A model generated the notes under the pieces. That model saw only the letters and a program-made list of their open reading frames with translations. It ran no database searches and was not told the origin of the DNA. Made by a program: the position numbers and the translations under genes. From Haemophilus haemolyticus M19501 (lineage in GTDB: Bacteria; Pseudomonadota; Gammaproteobacteria; Enterobacterales; Pasteurellaceae), in assembly GCF_000222025.1 (NCBI RefSeq), contig NZ_AFQO01000007.1:124001-188000 (forward strand): a stretch of 64,000 bases of DNA. The letters are read 5' to 3'. Below, in pieces: positions 10,093-22,304 of this stretch. Numbering within the stretch: position 1 is the stretch's first letter; every line of letters begins with the position of its first letter.

Positions 10093-10847
10093 GTATTCAA
10101 CTAATTTCTGAATCTTCAGAAAAAACATTAGCAGAATTGACCGCACTTTGTGCTGAACATCATATTATTCATAATGAACAAAGCCCACTTGCACTTGTTC
10201 AAACCGATGAGCGTTTAGAACTTCGTAAACTAGATGAACCTAAACTCGGGGCGGTTTATGTTGATTTTGTAGGTGGCACTATGGCTCATCGTCGTAAATT
10301 CGGTGGGGGGCGTGGTGAAGCTGTAGCGAAAGCGGTAGGGATTAAAGGTTCGGAATTGCCAACGGTTATTGATGCCACAGCAGGTCTAGGGCGCGATGCC
10401 TTTGTGCTAGCCTCGATTGGCTGCCAAGTTCGTTTAGTAGAACGTCATCCTGTTGTTTTTTTACTTCTACAAGATGGTTTAAATCGTGCTTATCAAGATG
10501 AAGAAATCGGCGAGATGTTGCAACAAAATTTGCGCTTGCTGAATGTTCAGCATATTAATGAACTAGATCCTAATACCGATTATGCCGATGTGGTTTATCT
10601 CGATCCAATGTATCCGCATAAACAAAAATCTGCGTTAGTAAAAAAAGAAATGCGCATATTCCAGCATTTAGTTGGAGCAGATTTAGATGCCGATGAATTA
10701 CTTTTACCTGCACTACAACTCGCTAAAAAACGTGTGGTCGTGAAGCGTCCTGACTATGCAGAGTTTCTTTATGGAAAACAACCGCACTTTAGCCGTGAAA
10801 CGAAAAATCATCGCTTTGATATTTATATGGGAGCATCACAATGCTAA
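10074..10847 (+). CDS. rsmJ: 16S rRNA (guanine-1516-N2)-methyltransferase RsmJ
   Basis: 257 residues, like E. coli RsmJ (YhiQ). Methylates G1516 of 16S r[14 protein letters not shown] and the block [20 protein letters not shown] identify the family. SAM motif I is [17 protein letters not shown], and [19 protein letters not shown] is the catalytic motif. The start lies inside the end of trmA; GGAAAG 8 nt upstream supports it. It overlaps rseC by 7 nt. All three genes appear to be one operon. Confidence 0.95.
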   Translation: MAYSQVGIQLISESSEKTLAELTALCAEHHIIHNEQSPLALVQTDERLELRKLDEPKLGAVYVDFVGGTMAHRRKFGGGRGEAVAKAVGIKGSELPTVIDATAGLGRDAFVLASIGCQVRLVERHPVVFLLLQDGLNRAYQDEEIGEMLQQNLRLLNVQHINELDPNTDYADVVYLDPMYPHKQKSALVKKEMRIFQHLVGADLDADELLLPALQLAKKRVVVKRPDYAEFLYGKQPHFSRETKNHRFDIYMGASQC

Positions 10848-11275
10848 GAGAAAGTGCCGTTGTTATTAGCTATGAAAATGGCATTGCCAAAGTGAAATGC
10901 CAATCTCAAAGTGCCTGTGGACAATGCGCTGCTAAAAACAGTTGTGGAACATCAAGCCTTTCCGAATTAAACGGCAAACGTGGCGAGCATATTTTTAATG
11001 TGGACACATTAATGCCATTACGCGAAGGTCAAATTGTTGAAATTGGATTAGAAGAAAAGTCAATATTGTTGTCGGCATTATTGATGTATGTTGTACCGCT
11101 TTTGACCTTATTGATTGCGACGATGTTGTCTGATTACATCAGCCACAATGAAATCTTGCGTGCAATTTTAATCTTTGGATTAACCGCACTTTCTTTCATT
11201 TTTGTAAAATCTTCCAGCAGAAAATTAGGGCAGCAAACAGAGTTTCAGCCTGTTTTATTGCGCATATTATCTTAA
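10841..11275 (+). CDS. rseC: RseC/SoxR-reducing-system type membrane protein
   Basis: 144 residues. The N-terminal cytoplasmic part carries the cysteine cluster [11 protein letters not shown] (about residues 27-37). Two transmembrane segments follow (about 75-95 and 105-122), as in E. coli RseC. RseC has been linked to Rsx-dependent reduction of SoxR and to sigma-E control. Here it is separated from rse and rsx genes and is translationally coupled to rsmJ. The cysteine pattern suggests an iron-sulfur or thiol centre. The uptake signal at 11183 encodes Thr-Ala-Leu within the second membrane segment. The exact role in Haemophilus is not known to me. Confidence 0.8.
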   Translation: MLRESAVVISYENGIAKVKCQSQSACGQCAAKNSCGTSSLSELNGKRGEHIFNVDTLMPLREGQIVEIGLEEKSILLSALLMYVVPLLTLLIATMLSDYISHNEILRAILIFGLTALSFIFVKSSSRKLGQQTEFQPVLLRILS

Positions 11276-11300
11276 GTTTTGATTCGCTTTTTATTATTTC

Positions 11301-11316
11301 TGCGATCTAGATCGCA
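11301..11316. promoter_or_regulatory. Perfect CRP-S-type palindrome (TGCGA-N6-TCGCA)
   Basis: The 16 bases TGCGATCTAGATCGCA form an exact palindrome. The CRP-S class of sites, used with Sxy for competence genes in Haemophilus, has the core TGCGA-N6-TCGCA, whereas ordinary CRP sites have TGTGA-N6-TCACA. This box matches CRP-S exactly. It also shares its flanks (TTTC before, AA after) with the site upstream of pilA. A -10-like TAATTC at 11336-11341 puts the box centre near -40, a class II position. It lies 70 nt before the 73-residue ORF. Confidence 0.6.
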
Positions 11317-11385
11317 AACTATAAAGTTAGTTGAGTAATTCTCTTCTATTTCAGCAAAATATCTCTTTTATTCATCGGAGAAATT

Positions 11386-11607
11386 ATGCTGAATTTATTT
11401 AAATTACCCATTGAGAAAAGTTCTTTAGAGGCTTGGTCAAAACTTAGTGATGATGTGGCAAAAGTTGCTATTCTAGCAATGCCTGTTATACTTTATGGCG
11501 AGCAACCGCTTTTCCTAAAAGGATTAAATATGAGTTTTTTGCTCATTATTGCTTATGTTTGTCTCTTGATGGGGCGTAAATTTCGTCAATTAGTGGAGGG
11601 AAAATAA
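11386..11607 (+). CDS. Small membrane protein of unknown function, behind CRP-S-like box
   Basis: 73 residues. I do not recognise the family. After an amphipathic N-terminus (KSSLEAWSKLSDDVAKV) come two hydrophobic stretches, about residues 26-38 and 47-63. The basic end GRKFRQLVEGK suggests a small inner-membrane protein. CGGAG precedes the ATG. The stop is one base before the ATG of the 28-residue ORF, so the two are coupled. Together they form a short unit with a CRP-S-like box in front and a terminator behind. Confidence 0.7.
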   Translation: MLNLFKLPIEKSSLEAWSKLSDDVAKVAILAMPVILYGEQPLFLKGLNMSFLLIIAYVCLLMGRKFRQLVEGK

Positions 11608-11608
11608 T

Positions 11609-11695
11609 ATGTGGCTTACTATAGGGCTTGGCATTGTTGCTCTTCTTGCTATCGGCGGACTTATTTTTGCCAATTATGTAGCAAAACATTCTTAA
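11609..11695 (+). CDS. 28-residue single-span membrane microprotein
   Basis: The product starts MWLTIGLGIVALLAIGG and ends NYVAKHS. It is one hydrophobic helix (about residues 2-22) with a short polar, weakly basic tail. A strong GGAGGG lies 8 nt before the ATG. The gene begins one base after the previous stop codon and ends just before a good terminator, so its boundaries are well defined. The pattern is that of a regulatory or subunit-like microprotein of a membrane complex, or a small toxin. I cannot name a family. Confidence 0.65.
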   Translation: MWLTIGLGIVALLAIGGLIFANYVAKHS

Positions 11696-11701
11696 TTTAT
11701 T

Positions 11702-11724
11702 AACCCCGATCTTTCGGGGTTTTC
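11702..11724 (+). terminator. Terminator of the microprotein unit
   Basis: AACCCCGA (11702-11709) pairs with TCGGGGTT (11714-11721) around a TCTT loop, then TT. A compact GC-rich stem that separates the two small genes from mobB. Confidence 0.8.
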
Positions 11725-11748
11725 CATATCTAAAGTGCGGTTATTTTT

Positions 11749-12264
11749 ATGAACAATCATATTCCTTTACTTGGAATTACCGGTTATAGCGGTAGTGGTA
11801 AAACAACATTATTAGAAAAACTTATCCCAGAACTTATCACTCGTCACATTCGCGTTTCAGTGATTAAACATAGCCATCACAATATGCAAGTTGATAAGGA
11901 AGGAAAAGATAGTTGGCGTATGAAAGAGGCGGGTTCTTCTCAAGTCATTTTAGCGAATGATGAACGCTGGGCGATAATGACGGAAACGCCAAAACCTGTT
12001 TCATTGGATTATTTAGCACAACAATTTGACCGCACTTTAACTGATTTAGTGTTGGTGGAAGGCTTTAAACAAGAGCCAATTCCAAAGATTTTGCTTCATC
12101 GTCAGGAAATGACAAAACCTTTACCCGAAATTGACGAATATGTGCTCGCAGTTGCAACGAATTATCCCCTTGAAATTGACCGCACTTTGTTGGATATTAA
12201 CCGCATTCCGCAAATTGCCGATTTTATTGAAAATTGGTTGCACCATTTTCACGGAGCACGATGA
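11749..12264 (+). CDS. mobB: Molybdopterin-guanine dinucleotide biosynthesis protein MobB
   Basis: 171 residues. GTP-binding accessory protein that aids MobA in making the bis-MGD cofactor. The P-loop GYSGSGKTT is at residues 12-20. VIKHSHHNMQVDKEGKDSWR and the conserved LVLVEGFKQEPIPKI follow in family order. No clear Shine-Dalgarno is seen. An uptake signal (11733-11741) occupies that position, 7 nt before the ATG. The stop overlaps the next start in ATGA. Two further uptake signals (12029, 12179) are each read Asp-Arg-Thr-Leu. Confidence 0.92.
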   Translation: MNNHIPLLGITGYSGSGKTTLLEKLIPELITRHIRVSVIKHSHHNMQVDKEGKDSWRMKEAGSSQVILANDERWAIMTETPKPVSLDYLAQQFDRTLTDLVLVEGFKQEPIPKILLHRQEMTKPLPEIDEYVLAVATNYPLEIDRTLLDINRIPQIADFIENWLHHFHGAR

Positions 12265-13649
12265 CTGAATCCAATGCCTATCGCGGTTTAGCTTGGGTAG
12301 CAGCAATGGCGCTTTTTATGCAAAGCCTAGATGCTACCATTCTTAATACTGCCTTACCAGCGATATCCTCCGATTTACATAAGCCCGCCTTTGAAATGCA
12401 AATGGCGATTATTGCTTATTCTTTAGCCGTTGCATTATTTATTCCTCTTACCGCTTGGGCTGCGGCAAAATTTGGGACATTAGCCGTTTTTCGAGGGGCA
12501 GTTTTCACGTTTATTTTAGGTTCTATTGCTTGTGCTGCAGCCCCTAATTTAGAAAGTTTAATCTTAGCCAGAGTGATTCAAGGGATAGGCGGTGCCTTTA
12601 TGATGCCAGTGGCGCGTTTAGCTATTATTCAAGCTGTCCCTAAACAACAATTAGTGAATGCTTGGAATTTAATGGCAACTGCAGGTTTGATTGGGCCAAT
12701 TCTAGGGCCTATTTTAGGTGGATGGTTAGTCATTCACGCCAGCTGGCACTGGATTTTTTTAATTAATATTCCAATTGGTGCACTAGGAATTTTGGCATCG
12801 GGCAGCGTGATGAGTAATATCAAAGGCGAAGCAGAGAAACTAGATTGGACAGGTTTTTTACTGTTTGCATTAGGGTTAGTCGGCATCACACTTGGTTTGG
12901 ATTTACTCGGTGAAAGCCATCATAGTGCAATTACAACCTATAGCGTATTAGTTGTCGGTGTTCTGTTACTCGTGGCGTATTGTAGCTATGCCAAAAACAA
13001 TGAAGATGCCATTTTACCTTTATCCCTTTTCCGCACTCGTACATTCAGATTAGGCATTATTGCCAATATTTTTATCCGATTATCTGCATCTGGCGTTCCC
13101 TTTTTATTGCCTTTGATGTTTCAATTATCTTTCGGTTACAGCGCTGAAATGTCAGGCTGGCTATTAGCACCAATTGCGTTAATTTCTGTGATTTTGAAAA
13201 TATTAATTGGACGAATTCTAAATCGTTGGGGCTATAAAACAACGCTAATTTCATCCGCACTTTTGATGGCGGGATCTGTGATTTCAATGGCTTGGTTAGA
13301 TCAACAAAGTTCTCTGATTTGGATTATTTGTAATCTTATGTGGTATGGCGCTTGCATGTCGATAATTTTCACTTCAATCAATACGTTGACTGTAGGAGAT
13401 CTTTCAAAACAACAGGCAGGCACAGGTTCTACAGTATTAAGTATTGTGCAGCAAGTTGGGATTGGATTTGGTATTGCTATTTCATCGATAATTCTAAATC
13501 TTTATAGACATTTCTTTAGCGCGAGTGATGGCTTACAACAGGCATTTAGCTATACTTTCTTAACCTCATCACTTTTTGCAATCGCCTTAGTTTGGTCGCT
13601 TATGAAATTACATAAAAATGATGGCGATCATTTACGGAAGAATCCTTAG
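12261..13649 (+). CDS. MFS drug/metabolite transporter, DHA2 family, MdtD-like
   Basis: 462 residues, about 13-14 hydrophobic spans, closely resembling E. coli MdtD (YegB). The N-terminal motif MQSLDATILNTALPAI is typical of the EmrB/QacA (DHA2) group, and LGPILGGWLVIHASWHWIF is the motif C region. The ATG at 12261 overlaps the mobB stop (ATGA) and has ACGGAG 5 nt upstream, so it is chosen over upstream in-frame codons. Substrate unknown; MdtD has been tied to iron-citrate or drug export. No AcrAB-like partner lies nearby. Confidence 0.85.
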   Translation: MTESNAYRGLAWVAAMALFMQSLDATILNTALPAISSDLHKPAFEMQMAIIAYSLAVALFIPLTAWAAAKFGTLAVFRGAVFTFILGSIACAAAPNLESLILARVIQGIGGAFMMPVARLAIIQAVPKQQLVNAWNLMATAGLIGPILGPILGGWLVIHASWHWIFLINIPIGALGILASGSVMSNIKGEAEKLDWTGFLLFALGLVGITLGLDLLGESHHSAITTYSVLVVGVLLLVAYCSYAKNNEDAILPLSLFRTRTFRLGIIANIFIRLSASGVPFLLPLMFQLSFGYSAEMSGWLLAPIALISVILKILIGRILNRWGYKTTLISSALLMAGSVISMAWLDQQSSLIWIICNLMWYGACMSIIFTSINTLTVGDLSKQQAGTGSTVLSIVQQVGIGFGIAISSIILNLYRHFFSASDGLQQAFSYTFLTSSLFAIALVWSLMKLHKNDGDHLRKNP

Positions 13650-13802
13650 ATTAATTTGTTATAATCCATAGAATTTTTTTATTTAAAAAAAGCGACATTT
13701 GCTTATATCTTATTAAACATTTATTTTAGATAGGATTTATCTAGCATCCTGGTTATATAGTAATGTTCGAATAAATCCCTGCCAACAAAGTGAGGAACTA
13801 TC

Positions 13803-15446
13803 ATGAAGCTAAAAACAACACTAACTCTTGCAGCTGCAACACTTGTATTAGCAGCTTGCGATCAATCAGGTTCAGCAAATAAACCGACCGCACAAGCTGA
13901 AACCAAATCTGCATCTAACAATACTTTCGTTTACTGTACAGCAAAAGCACCTTTAGGGTTTAGCCCTGCACTTGTAATAGAGGGAACATCTTATAATGCC
14001 AGTTCACAACAAGTGTATAACCGCTTAGTTGAATTTAAAAAAGGATCAACAGATATAGAACCAGCCTTAGCTGAAAGCTGGGAAATCAGCGATGATGGTT
14101 TAACTTATACATTCCATTTAAGAAAAGGTGTTAAATTCCATACAACAAAAGAATTTACCCCAACACGTGATTTTAATGCGGATGATGTTGTTTTTTCATT
14201 CCAACGTCAGTTAGATCCAAATCATCCATATCACAATGTATCTAAGGGGACTTATCCATATTTCAAAGCAATGAAATTTCCTGAGTTGTTGAAATCAGTG
14301 GAGAAAGTAGATGACAACACAATTCGTATTACCTTGAACAAAAAAGATGCGACTTTCTTGGCAAGTTTAGGCATGGATTTTATTTCTATTTATTCCGCAG
14401 AATATGCGGATGCAATGCTGAAAGCAGGTAAGCCAGAAACAATTGATAATCGCCCAGTGGGAACGGGTCCATTTGTTTTTGTTGATTACAAAACGGATCA
14501 AGCTGCTCAATATGTAGCAAACGAAAACTATTGGAAGGGTAGAACGCCATTGGATCGTTTAGTCATTAACATTGTGCCAGATGCGACAACACGTTATGCA
14601 AAATTACAGGCTGGCTCTTGTGATTTAATTTTATTCCCGAATGTAGCGGATTTAGCCAAAATGAAAACAGATCCAAAAGTACAACTTTTGGAACAAAAAG
14701 GTTTGAACGTGGCGTATATCGCATTCAATACCGAAAAAGCACCATTTGATAATGTCAAAGTTCGTCAAGCACTGAACTACGCAGTGGATAAAAAAGCGAT
14801 TATTGAAGCGGTTTACCAAGGCGCAGGTACACCAGCTAAAAATCCACTTCCTCCAACAATTTGGAGTTACAACGATGAAGTTCAAGATTATCCGTATGAT
14901 CCAGAAAAAGCAAAACAACTTTTAGCAGAAGCGGGTTACCCAAATGGTTTTGAAACTGATTTTTGGATTCAACCTGTTGTACGTGCATCTAACCCAAATC
15001 CAAAACGTATGGCTGAACTTATTATGGCGGACTGGGCAAAAGTTGGTGTAAAAACTAACCCAGTTACCTATGAATGGGCGGATTACCAAAAACGTGCGAA
15101 AGCTGGTGAATTAACTGCAGGTATCTTTGGTTGGTCAGGTGATAATGGTGACCCTGATAACTTCTTATCTCCATTATTGGCAAGTTCAAACGCGGGTAAT
15201 TCCAATATGGCTCGTTTTAAAAATCCAGAATTTGATGCATTACTAGATAAAGCAATCGGATTAACAAATAAGGAAGAACGCACCGCACTTTATAAACAAG
15301 CACAAGTTATCATTCATAATCAAGCACCTTGGATTCCAGTGGCGCATTCTGTTGGTTTTGCACCGCTTAGTCCACGCGTAAAAGGCTATGTACAAAGCCC
15401 ATTTGGCTACGATGCTTTCTATGGCGTGAGTGTTGATGGTAAATAA
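13803..15446 (+). CDS. hbpA: Haem/glutathione-binding lipoprotein HbpA (DppA-like SBP)
   Basis: 547 residues. Extracytoplasmic solute-binding protein of ABC family 5. The lipobox is LAAC with Cys19. The SBP signature region ALAESWEISDDGLTYTFHL and the motifs NADDVVFSFQRQLDP and VRQALNYAVDKKAI identify the DppA family. In Haemophilus this protein binds haem and, better, glutathione, delivering ligand to the Dpp permease. No permease genes are adjacent. It is monocistronic, with AGTGAGGAA before the ATG and a terminator after. It carries one uptake signal (15282, Thr-Ala-Leu). Confidence 0.94.
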   Translation: MKLKTTLTLAAATLVLAACDQSGSANKPTAQAETKSASNNTFVYCTAKAPLGFSPALVIEGTSYNASSQQVYNRLVEFKKGSTDIEPALAESWEISDDGLTYTFHLRKGVKFHTTKEFTPTRDFNADDVVFSFQRQLDPNHPYHNVSKGTYPYFKAMKFPELLKSVEKVDDNTIRITLNKKDATFLASLGMDFISIYSAEYADAMLKAGKPETIDNRPVGTGPFVFVDYKTDQAAQYVANENYWKGRTPLDRLVINIVPDATTRYAKLQAGSCDLILFPNVADLAKMKTDPKVQLLEQKGLNVAYIAFNTEKAPFDNVKVRQALNYAVDKKAIIEAVYQGAGTPAKNPLPPTIWSYNDEVQDYPYDPEKAKQLLAEAGYPNGFETDFWIQPVVRASNPNPKRMAELIMADWAKVGVKTNPVTYEWADYQKRAKAGELTAGIFGWSGDNGDPDNFLSPLLASSNAGNSNMARFKNPEFDALLDKAIGLTNKEERTALYKQAQVIIHNQAPWIPVAHSVGFAPLSPRVKGYVQSPFGYDAFYGVSVDGK

Positions 15447-15468
15447 TTAATACCATTTCAGTTTTTTA

Positions 15469-15496
15469 GGCCCTTATTTCGTAAGGGTCTTTTTAT
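15469..15496. terminator. Terminator between hbpA and ligA
   Basis: GGCCCTTA (15469-15476) pairs with TAAGGGTC (15482-15489) around TTTCG, with one G-T pair, then TTTTTATTT on the plus strand. An upstream TTTTTTA gives A residues rather than T on the minus strand message 5' side, so it may also serve ligA from the other direction. Confidence 0.8.
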
Positions 15497-15515
15497 TTAT
15501 ATGATTCTAATTTAA

Positions 15516-18631
<3,116 letters not shown>

Positions 18632-18783
18632 CTTTATTCCTTACGCGTGCTAGTCCTGCGAGAATGCTATTAATAGCACTAATTCTACCATATTTCAGTA
18701 GGTGAAAAAATACTTCAAGGCGTGGAATTTTAAGGGAAAAGAGCGGTCTGTTTTAGGCGTATTTTTATTGAAAGGAAAGAAAA

Positions 18784-19602
18784 ATGTTGAATCCTAATGA
18801 ATTAAAATCTGGTTTCCATTATTTTGTAATGGGCTGGCATTACATCACACAAAAAGGTTTGCATCGGTTTGTTATTATTCCAATTTTGCTCAATACCGTT
18901 TTGCTTTGTGGTTTATTTTGGCTTTTTATTAGTCAAATCACCAGTGCGATTGATTGGGTAATGAATTTTATTCCAGACTGGTTGAGTTTTCTCAGTGTAA
19001 TTTTACTGATACTTTCGATCTTAACAATTTTATTGCTCTTTTATTTTACCTTCACCACACTTTCTGGCTTTATTGCTGCTCCTTTTAATGGCTTATTAGC
19101 GGAAAAAGTAGAAAAAATGCTGACAGGTGAAAATATTAATGATGATAGTCTCGTGGATGTAATGAGGGATGTGCCTCGTATGCTTGCTCGAGAATGGCAA
19201 AAATTACGTTATAGCCTACCAAAAATTATCGCCTTGTTTTTACTAAGTTTTATTCCTTTGGTTGGGCAAACCATCGTGCCTGTACTTACTTTCTTGTTCA
19301 CTTGTTGGATGATGGCAATTCAATATTGTGATTATCCTTTTGATAATCACAAAGTCTCTTTTGATATCATGAAAAATGCGCTTGGCAATCAACGAACTCA
19401 AAGTTTAACTTTTGGTGGATTGGTTACTTGTTGTACTTTTGTACCAGTGATTAATTTATTAATTATGCCTGTTGCAGTATGTGGTGCAACTGTAATGTGG
19501 GTGGAAAATTATCGTAATGACTTACGTTTTAATATGAATAGTCATTCCTCATCTCAAACAGGGATTGAAGTGAGTTCACAAAATATAGGGATTGTTAAAT
19601 AG
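18784..19602 (+). CDS. cysZ: Sulfate permease CysZ
   Basis: 272 residues. Inner-membrane protein that supplies sulfate for cysteine synthesis. [13 protein letters not shown] and the long hydrophobic stretches at about 30-50 and 67-92 match CysZ, as do [15 protein letters not shown] and [20 protein letters not shown] lies before the ATG. It stands about 100 nt upstream of cysK on the same strand, the same pairing as in E. coli. Confidence 0.93.
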   Translation: MLNPNELKSGFHYFVMGWHYITQKGLHRFVIIPILLNTVLLCGLFWLFISQITSAIDWVMNFIPDWLSFLSVILLILSILTILLLFYFTFTTLSGFIAAPFNGLLAEKVEKMLTGENINDDSLVDVMRDVPRMLAREWQKLRYSLPKIIALFLLSFIPLVGQTIVPVLTFLFTCWMMAIQYCDYPFDNHKVSFDIMKNALGNQRTQSLTFGGLVTCCTFVPVINLLIMPVAVCGATVMWVENYRNDLRFNMNSHSSSQTGIEVSSQNIGIVK

Positions 19603-19701
19603 CTTGCGGTTATAAAATAGATCAAATAACTATTTTTTTAATCAAAAGTGCAGTGCTATAAATAAACCAACACTAACGAAGTCCAACGAAAGGAAAATAT
19701 T

Positions 19702-20652
19702 ATGACAATTTATGCAGACAATTCTTATTCTATCGGAAATACGCCACTTGTGCGTTTAAAACACTTTGGTCATAATGGCAATGTGGTCGTGAAAATTGAG
19801 GGGCGTAACCCAAGCTACAGCGTAAAATGCCGTATTGGAGCGAATATGGTGTGGCAAGCTGAAAAAGATGGCACGCTCACGAAAGGAAAAGAAATTGTAG
19901 ATGCAACGAGCGGTAACACCGGTATTGCTTTGGCTTATGTTGCTGCCGCTAGAGGTTATAAAATCACGCTCACCATGCCGGAAACAATGAGCCTAGAAAG
20001 AAAACGCTTATTGCGCGGATTGGGTGTTAATTTAGTGCTTACCGAAGGCGCAAAAGGAATGAAAGGCGCGATTGCGAAAGCGGAAGAAATTGTTGCTTCT
20101 GATCCAAACCGCTATGTCATGCTTAAACAATTTGAAAATCCAGCTAACCCACAAATTCACCGAGAAACAACAGGCCCTGAAATTTGGAAAGATACAGATG
20201 GTAAAGTCGATGTTGTGGTTGCTGGCGTAGGAACAGGCGGCACGATTACGGGTATTTCTCGCGCGATTAAATTAGATTTTGGTAAACAAATCACTTCTGT
20301 TGCCGTTGAGCCAGTGGAGTCTCCTGTCATTACTCAAACTTTAGCGGGCGAAGAAGCAAAACCAGGCCCACACAAAATTCAAGGCATCGGTGCTGGTTTT
20401 ATTCCAAAAAATTTAGATTTATCTATTATTGATCGTGTCGAAACTGTTGATAGTGATACCGCACTTGCCACAGCTCGTCGCTTAATGGCGGAAGAAGGCA
20501 TCCTTGCAGGTATTTCATCTGGTGCAGCTGTCGCGGCTGCAGATCGCTTAGCTAAATTACCAGAATTTGCTGATAAACTCATTGTCGTTATTTTGCCTTC
20601 AGCTTCAGAGCGCTATTTAAGCACGGCATTGTTTGAAGGGATTGAAGGATAA
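19702..20652 (+). CDS. cysK: Cysteine synthase A (O-acetylserine sulfhydrylase)
   Basis: 316 residues. PLP enzyme that makes cysteine from O-acetylserine and sulfide. Lys42 in [11 protein letters not shown] is the Schiff-base lysine. [14 protein letters not shown] is the substrate and PLP asparagine loop, and [10 protein letters not shown] is the phosphate-binding loop. [13 protein letters not shown] is typical of CysK. AAAGGAAAA precedes the start. It ends in a terminator built from an uptake-signal pair. The uptake signal at 20458 is read Thr-Ala-Leu. Confidence 0.96.
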   Translation: MTIYADNSYSIGNTPLVRLKHFGHNGNVVVKIEGRNPSYSVKCRIGANMVWQAEKDGTLTKGKEIVDATSGNTGIALAYVAAARGYKITLTMPETMSLERKRLLRGLGVNLVLTEGAKGMKGAIAKAEEIVASDPNRYVMLKQFENPANPQIHRETTGPEIWKDTDGKVDVVVAGVGTGGTITGISRAIKLDFGKQITSVAVEPVESPVITQTLAGEEAKPGPHKIQGIGAGFIPKNLDLSIIDRVETVDSDTALATARRLMAEEGILAGISSGAAVAAADRLAKLPEFADKLIVVILPSASERYLSTALFEGIEG

Positions 20653-20664
20653 ACAAAAAAGAAC

Positions 20665-20697
20665 AAAGTGCGGTGAATTTTCACCGCATTTTTGTAT
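20665..20697 (+). terminator. cysK terminator formed by one exact and one degraded uptake signal
   Basis: TGCGGTGA (20669-20676) pairs with TCACCGCA (20681-20688), then ATTTTTG. The left arm is part of an exact uptake signal (20666-20674); the right arm lost two bases of the motif (ACCGCATT instead of ACCGCACTT) but kept the stem. Confidence 0.8.
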
Positions 20698-20711
20698 TTG
20701 ACATATCTGAA

Positions 20712-20738
20712 AACAAAAAAGCCTAGCATTTGCTAGGC
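20712..20738 (-). terminator. sodA terminator
   Basis: On the minus strand GCCTAGCA pairs with TGCTAGGC around a two-base AA loop (20721-20738), then TTTTTTGTTTT. It is 15 nt beyond the sodA stop codon. Confidence 0.88.
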
Positions 20739-20752
20739 TTCTTCAATATTGA

Positions 20753-21400
20753 TTATTTTGCGCAGTTGCAGTGTGCTGTTTTTTGTTCAAAACGTTCTGC
20801 AACGAAATCCCAGTTTACCACGTTCCAGAATTCTTTAATGTAATCTGGACGACGGTTTTGGAATTTTAAGTAGTAAGCATGTTCCCAAACGTCTAAACCT
20901 AAAAGTGGGAAACCTTCACAACCTGCTACTTCTTTACCCATTAATGGGTTATCTTGGTTTGCTGTTGATACCACAGCTAATTTACCTTCAGTAGTTAATA
21001 CTAACCACGCCCAACCTGAACCGAAACGAGTTGCTGCTGCTTTTTCAAATTCTGCTTTAAATGCATCTACAGAACCGAAATCACGTTCGATAGCATCTTT
21101 TAATGCGCCCTGTAAGGTGGTACCTTTTTTCAAACCTTTCCAGAATAAGCTGTGGTTTGCATGACCGCCTGCGTTATTGCGTAATACGCCTCGTTTTTCT
21201 GCAGGGATTTTGTCAAGGTTAGAAACTAATTGACCTGGGCACATTTCCACTAATTCAGCCGGTAAACCTTCTAATGCCGCGTTTGCATTGTTTACATAAG
21301 CTTGGTGGTGTTTGCTGTGGTGGATTTCCATTGTTTGCGCATCGAAATGTGGTTCTAATGCATCGTAGGCGTAGCCTAATTCAGGTAGAGTGTAAGCCAT
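20753..21400 (-). CDS. sodA: Manganese superoxide dismutase
   Basis: 215 residues. Converts superoxide to oxygen and peroxide in the cytoplasm. The metal ligands are His27, His83, Asp170 and His174 in [19 protein letters not shown] and [10 protein letters not shown]. The Gly/Gln pattern around NQDNPLMG and GWAWLV is that of Mn enzymes. The product ends in a His/Cys-containing tail (KTAHCNCAK). Translation starts at the family start [10 protein letters not shown] with AAGGAAT upstream. It is divergent from ccmA across 261 bp that contain FNR-like boxes. Confidence 0.96.
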   Translation of the reverse strand: MAYTLPELGYAYDALEPHFDAQTMEIHHSKHHQAYVNNANAALEGLPAELVEMCPGQLVSNLDKIPAEKRGVLRNNAGGHANHSLFWKGLKKGTTLQGALKDAIERDFGSVDAFKAEFEKAAATRFGSGWAWLVLTTEGKLAVVSTANQDNPLMGKEVAGCEGFPLLGLDVWEHAYYLKFQNRRPDYIKEFWNVVNWDFVAERFEQKTAHCNCAK

Positions 21401-21481
21401 AATTTATTCCTTCTATGTAAAAACAAATTTCGTTGAGGGTTTTGGTCTATAACCAAAAGTGGGCAAATAATAGCAAAAATT

Positions 21482-21495
21482 TTGATTTAGATCAT
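21482..21495. promoter_or_regulatory. FNR-like box in the sodA/ccmA gap
   Basis: TTGAT-TTAG-ATCAT matches the FNR consensus TTGAT-N4-ATCAA at 9 of 10 defined positions. It lies 82 nt upstream of the sodA start on one side and 167 nt upstream of ccmA on the other. Known biology makes sense: sodA is normally repressed and ccm genes induced without oxygen. Confidence 0.45.
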
Positions 21496-21538
21496 TAAAT
21501 GTTTTTCCTTTTGCATTAATAGACGAATTTATTAAACC

Positions 21539-21552
21539 TTGTTTTAAATCAA
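21539..21552. promoter_or_regulatory. Second FNR-like box, nearer ccmA
   Basis: TTGTT-TTAA-ATCAA also matches the FNR consensus at 9 of 10 defined positions. It is 110 nt before the ccmA start. A transcript start about 41 nt downstream of its centre would leave a 70-nt leader. Confidence 0.4.
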
Positions 21553-21661
21553 TAAACCTATCGATCTACACCTAAATGGTTATTTGTTTTGGGGGCTAAA
21601 ATCTCGTCAAATATTTCTCTTGTGATAGAATACCGCCACTTTTTATTTTCCCTTTGCAATT

Positions 21662-22300
21662 ATGTTTGAACCACACAAGTTATCTCTGCAAAATTTATCC
21701 TGCCAACGTGGTGAGCGCGTACTTTTTCGTGCTTTGACTTGCGATTTTAGTAGCGGTGATTTTGTGCAAATTGAAGGGCATAATGGCATAGGTAAAACCA
21801 GTTTATTACGTATTCTTGCTGGTTTAGCCCAACCTTTAGAAGGCGAGGTGCGGTGGGATTCTGAAGCAATTTCTAAACAACGTGAACAGTATCATCAGAA
21901 TTTGCTTTATTTAGGTCATCTTTCAGGCGTTAAACCAGAGCTAACGGCGTGGGAAAATTTGCAGTTTTATCAACGAATTAGTCAAGCTGAACAAAATACT
22001 GAGATTTTGTGGGATTTGCTTGAGAAGGTAGGGTTGTTAGGTCGTGAAGATTTGCCCGCCGCACAACTTTCTGCAGGACAACAAAAACGTATTGCATTAG
22101 GTCGCTTATGGCTGTCTCAAGCGCCCTTATGGATTTTAGATGAGCCGTTTACTGCGATTGATAAAAAAGGCGTGGAAATTTTAACCGCACTTTTTGATGA
22201 GCATGCTCAACGTGGAGGTATTGTGTTGTTGACTAGCCACCAAGAAGTGCCAAGTTCTCATCTGAAAAAATTGAATTTAGCGGCTTATAAAGCGGAATAA
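21662..22300 (+). CDS. ccmA: Cytochrome c maturation ABC ATPase CcmA
   Basis: 212 residues. ATPase of the CcmAB(CD) exporter-like complex that releases holo-CcmE. The Walker A motif GHNGIGKTS is at about 39-47. The signature is [15 protein letters not shown] and Walker B is LWILDEPF. It is the first gene of ccmABCDEFGHI, with ccmB 4 nt downstream. No strong Shine-Dalgarno is seen before the ATG (CCCTTTGCAATT). The uptake signal at 22184 is read Thr-Ala-Leu. Confidence 0.96.
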   Translation: MFEPHKLSLQNLSCQRGERVLFRALTCDFSSGDFVQIEGHNGIGKTSLLRILAGLAQPLEGEVRWDSEAISKQREQYHQNLLYLGHLSGVKPELTAWENLQFYQRISQAEQNTEILWDLLEKVGLLGREDLPAAQLSAGQQKRIALGRLWLSQAPLWILDEPFTAIDKKGVEILTALFDEHAQRGGIVLLTSHQEVPSSHLKKLNLAAYKAE

Positions 22301-22304
22301 CTTA

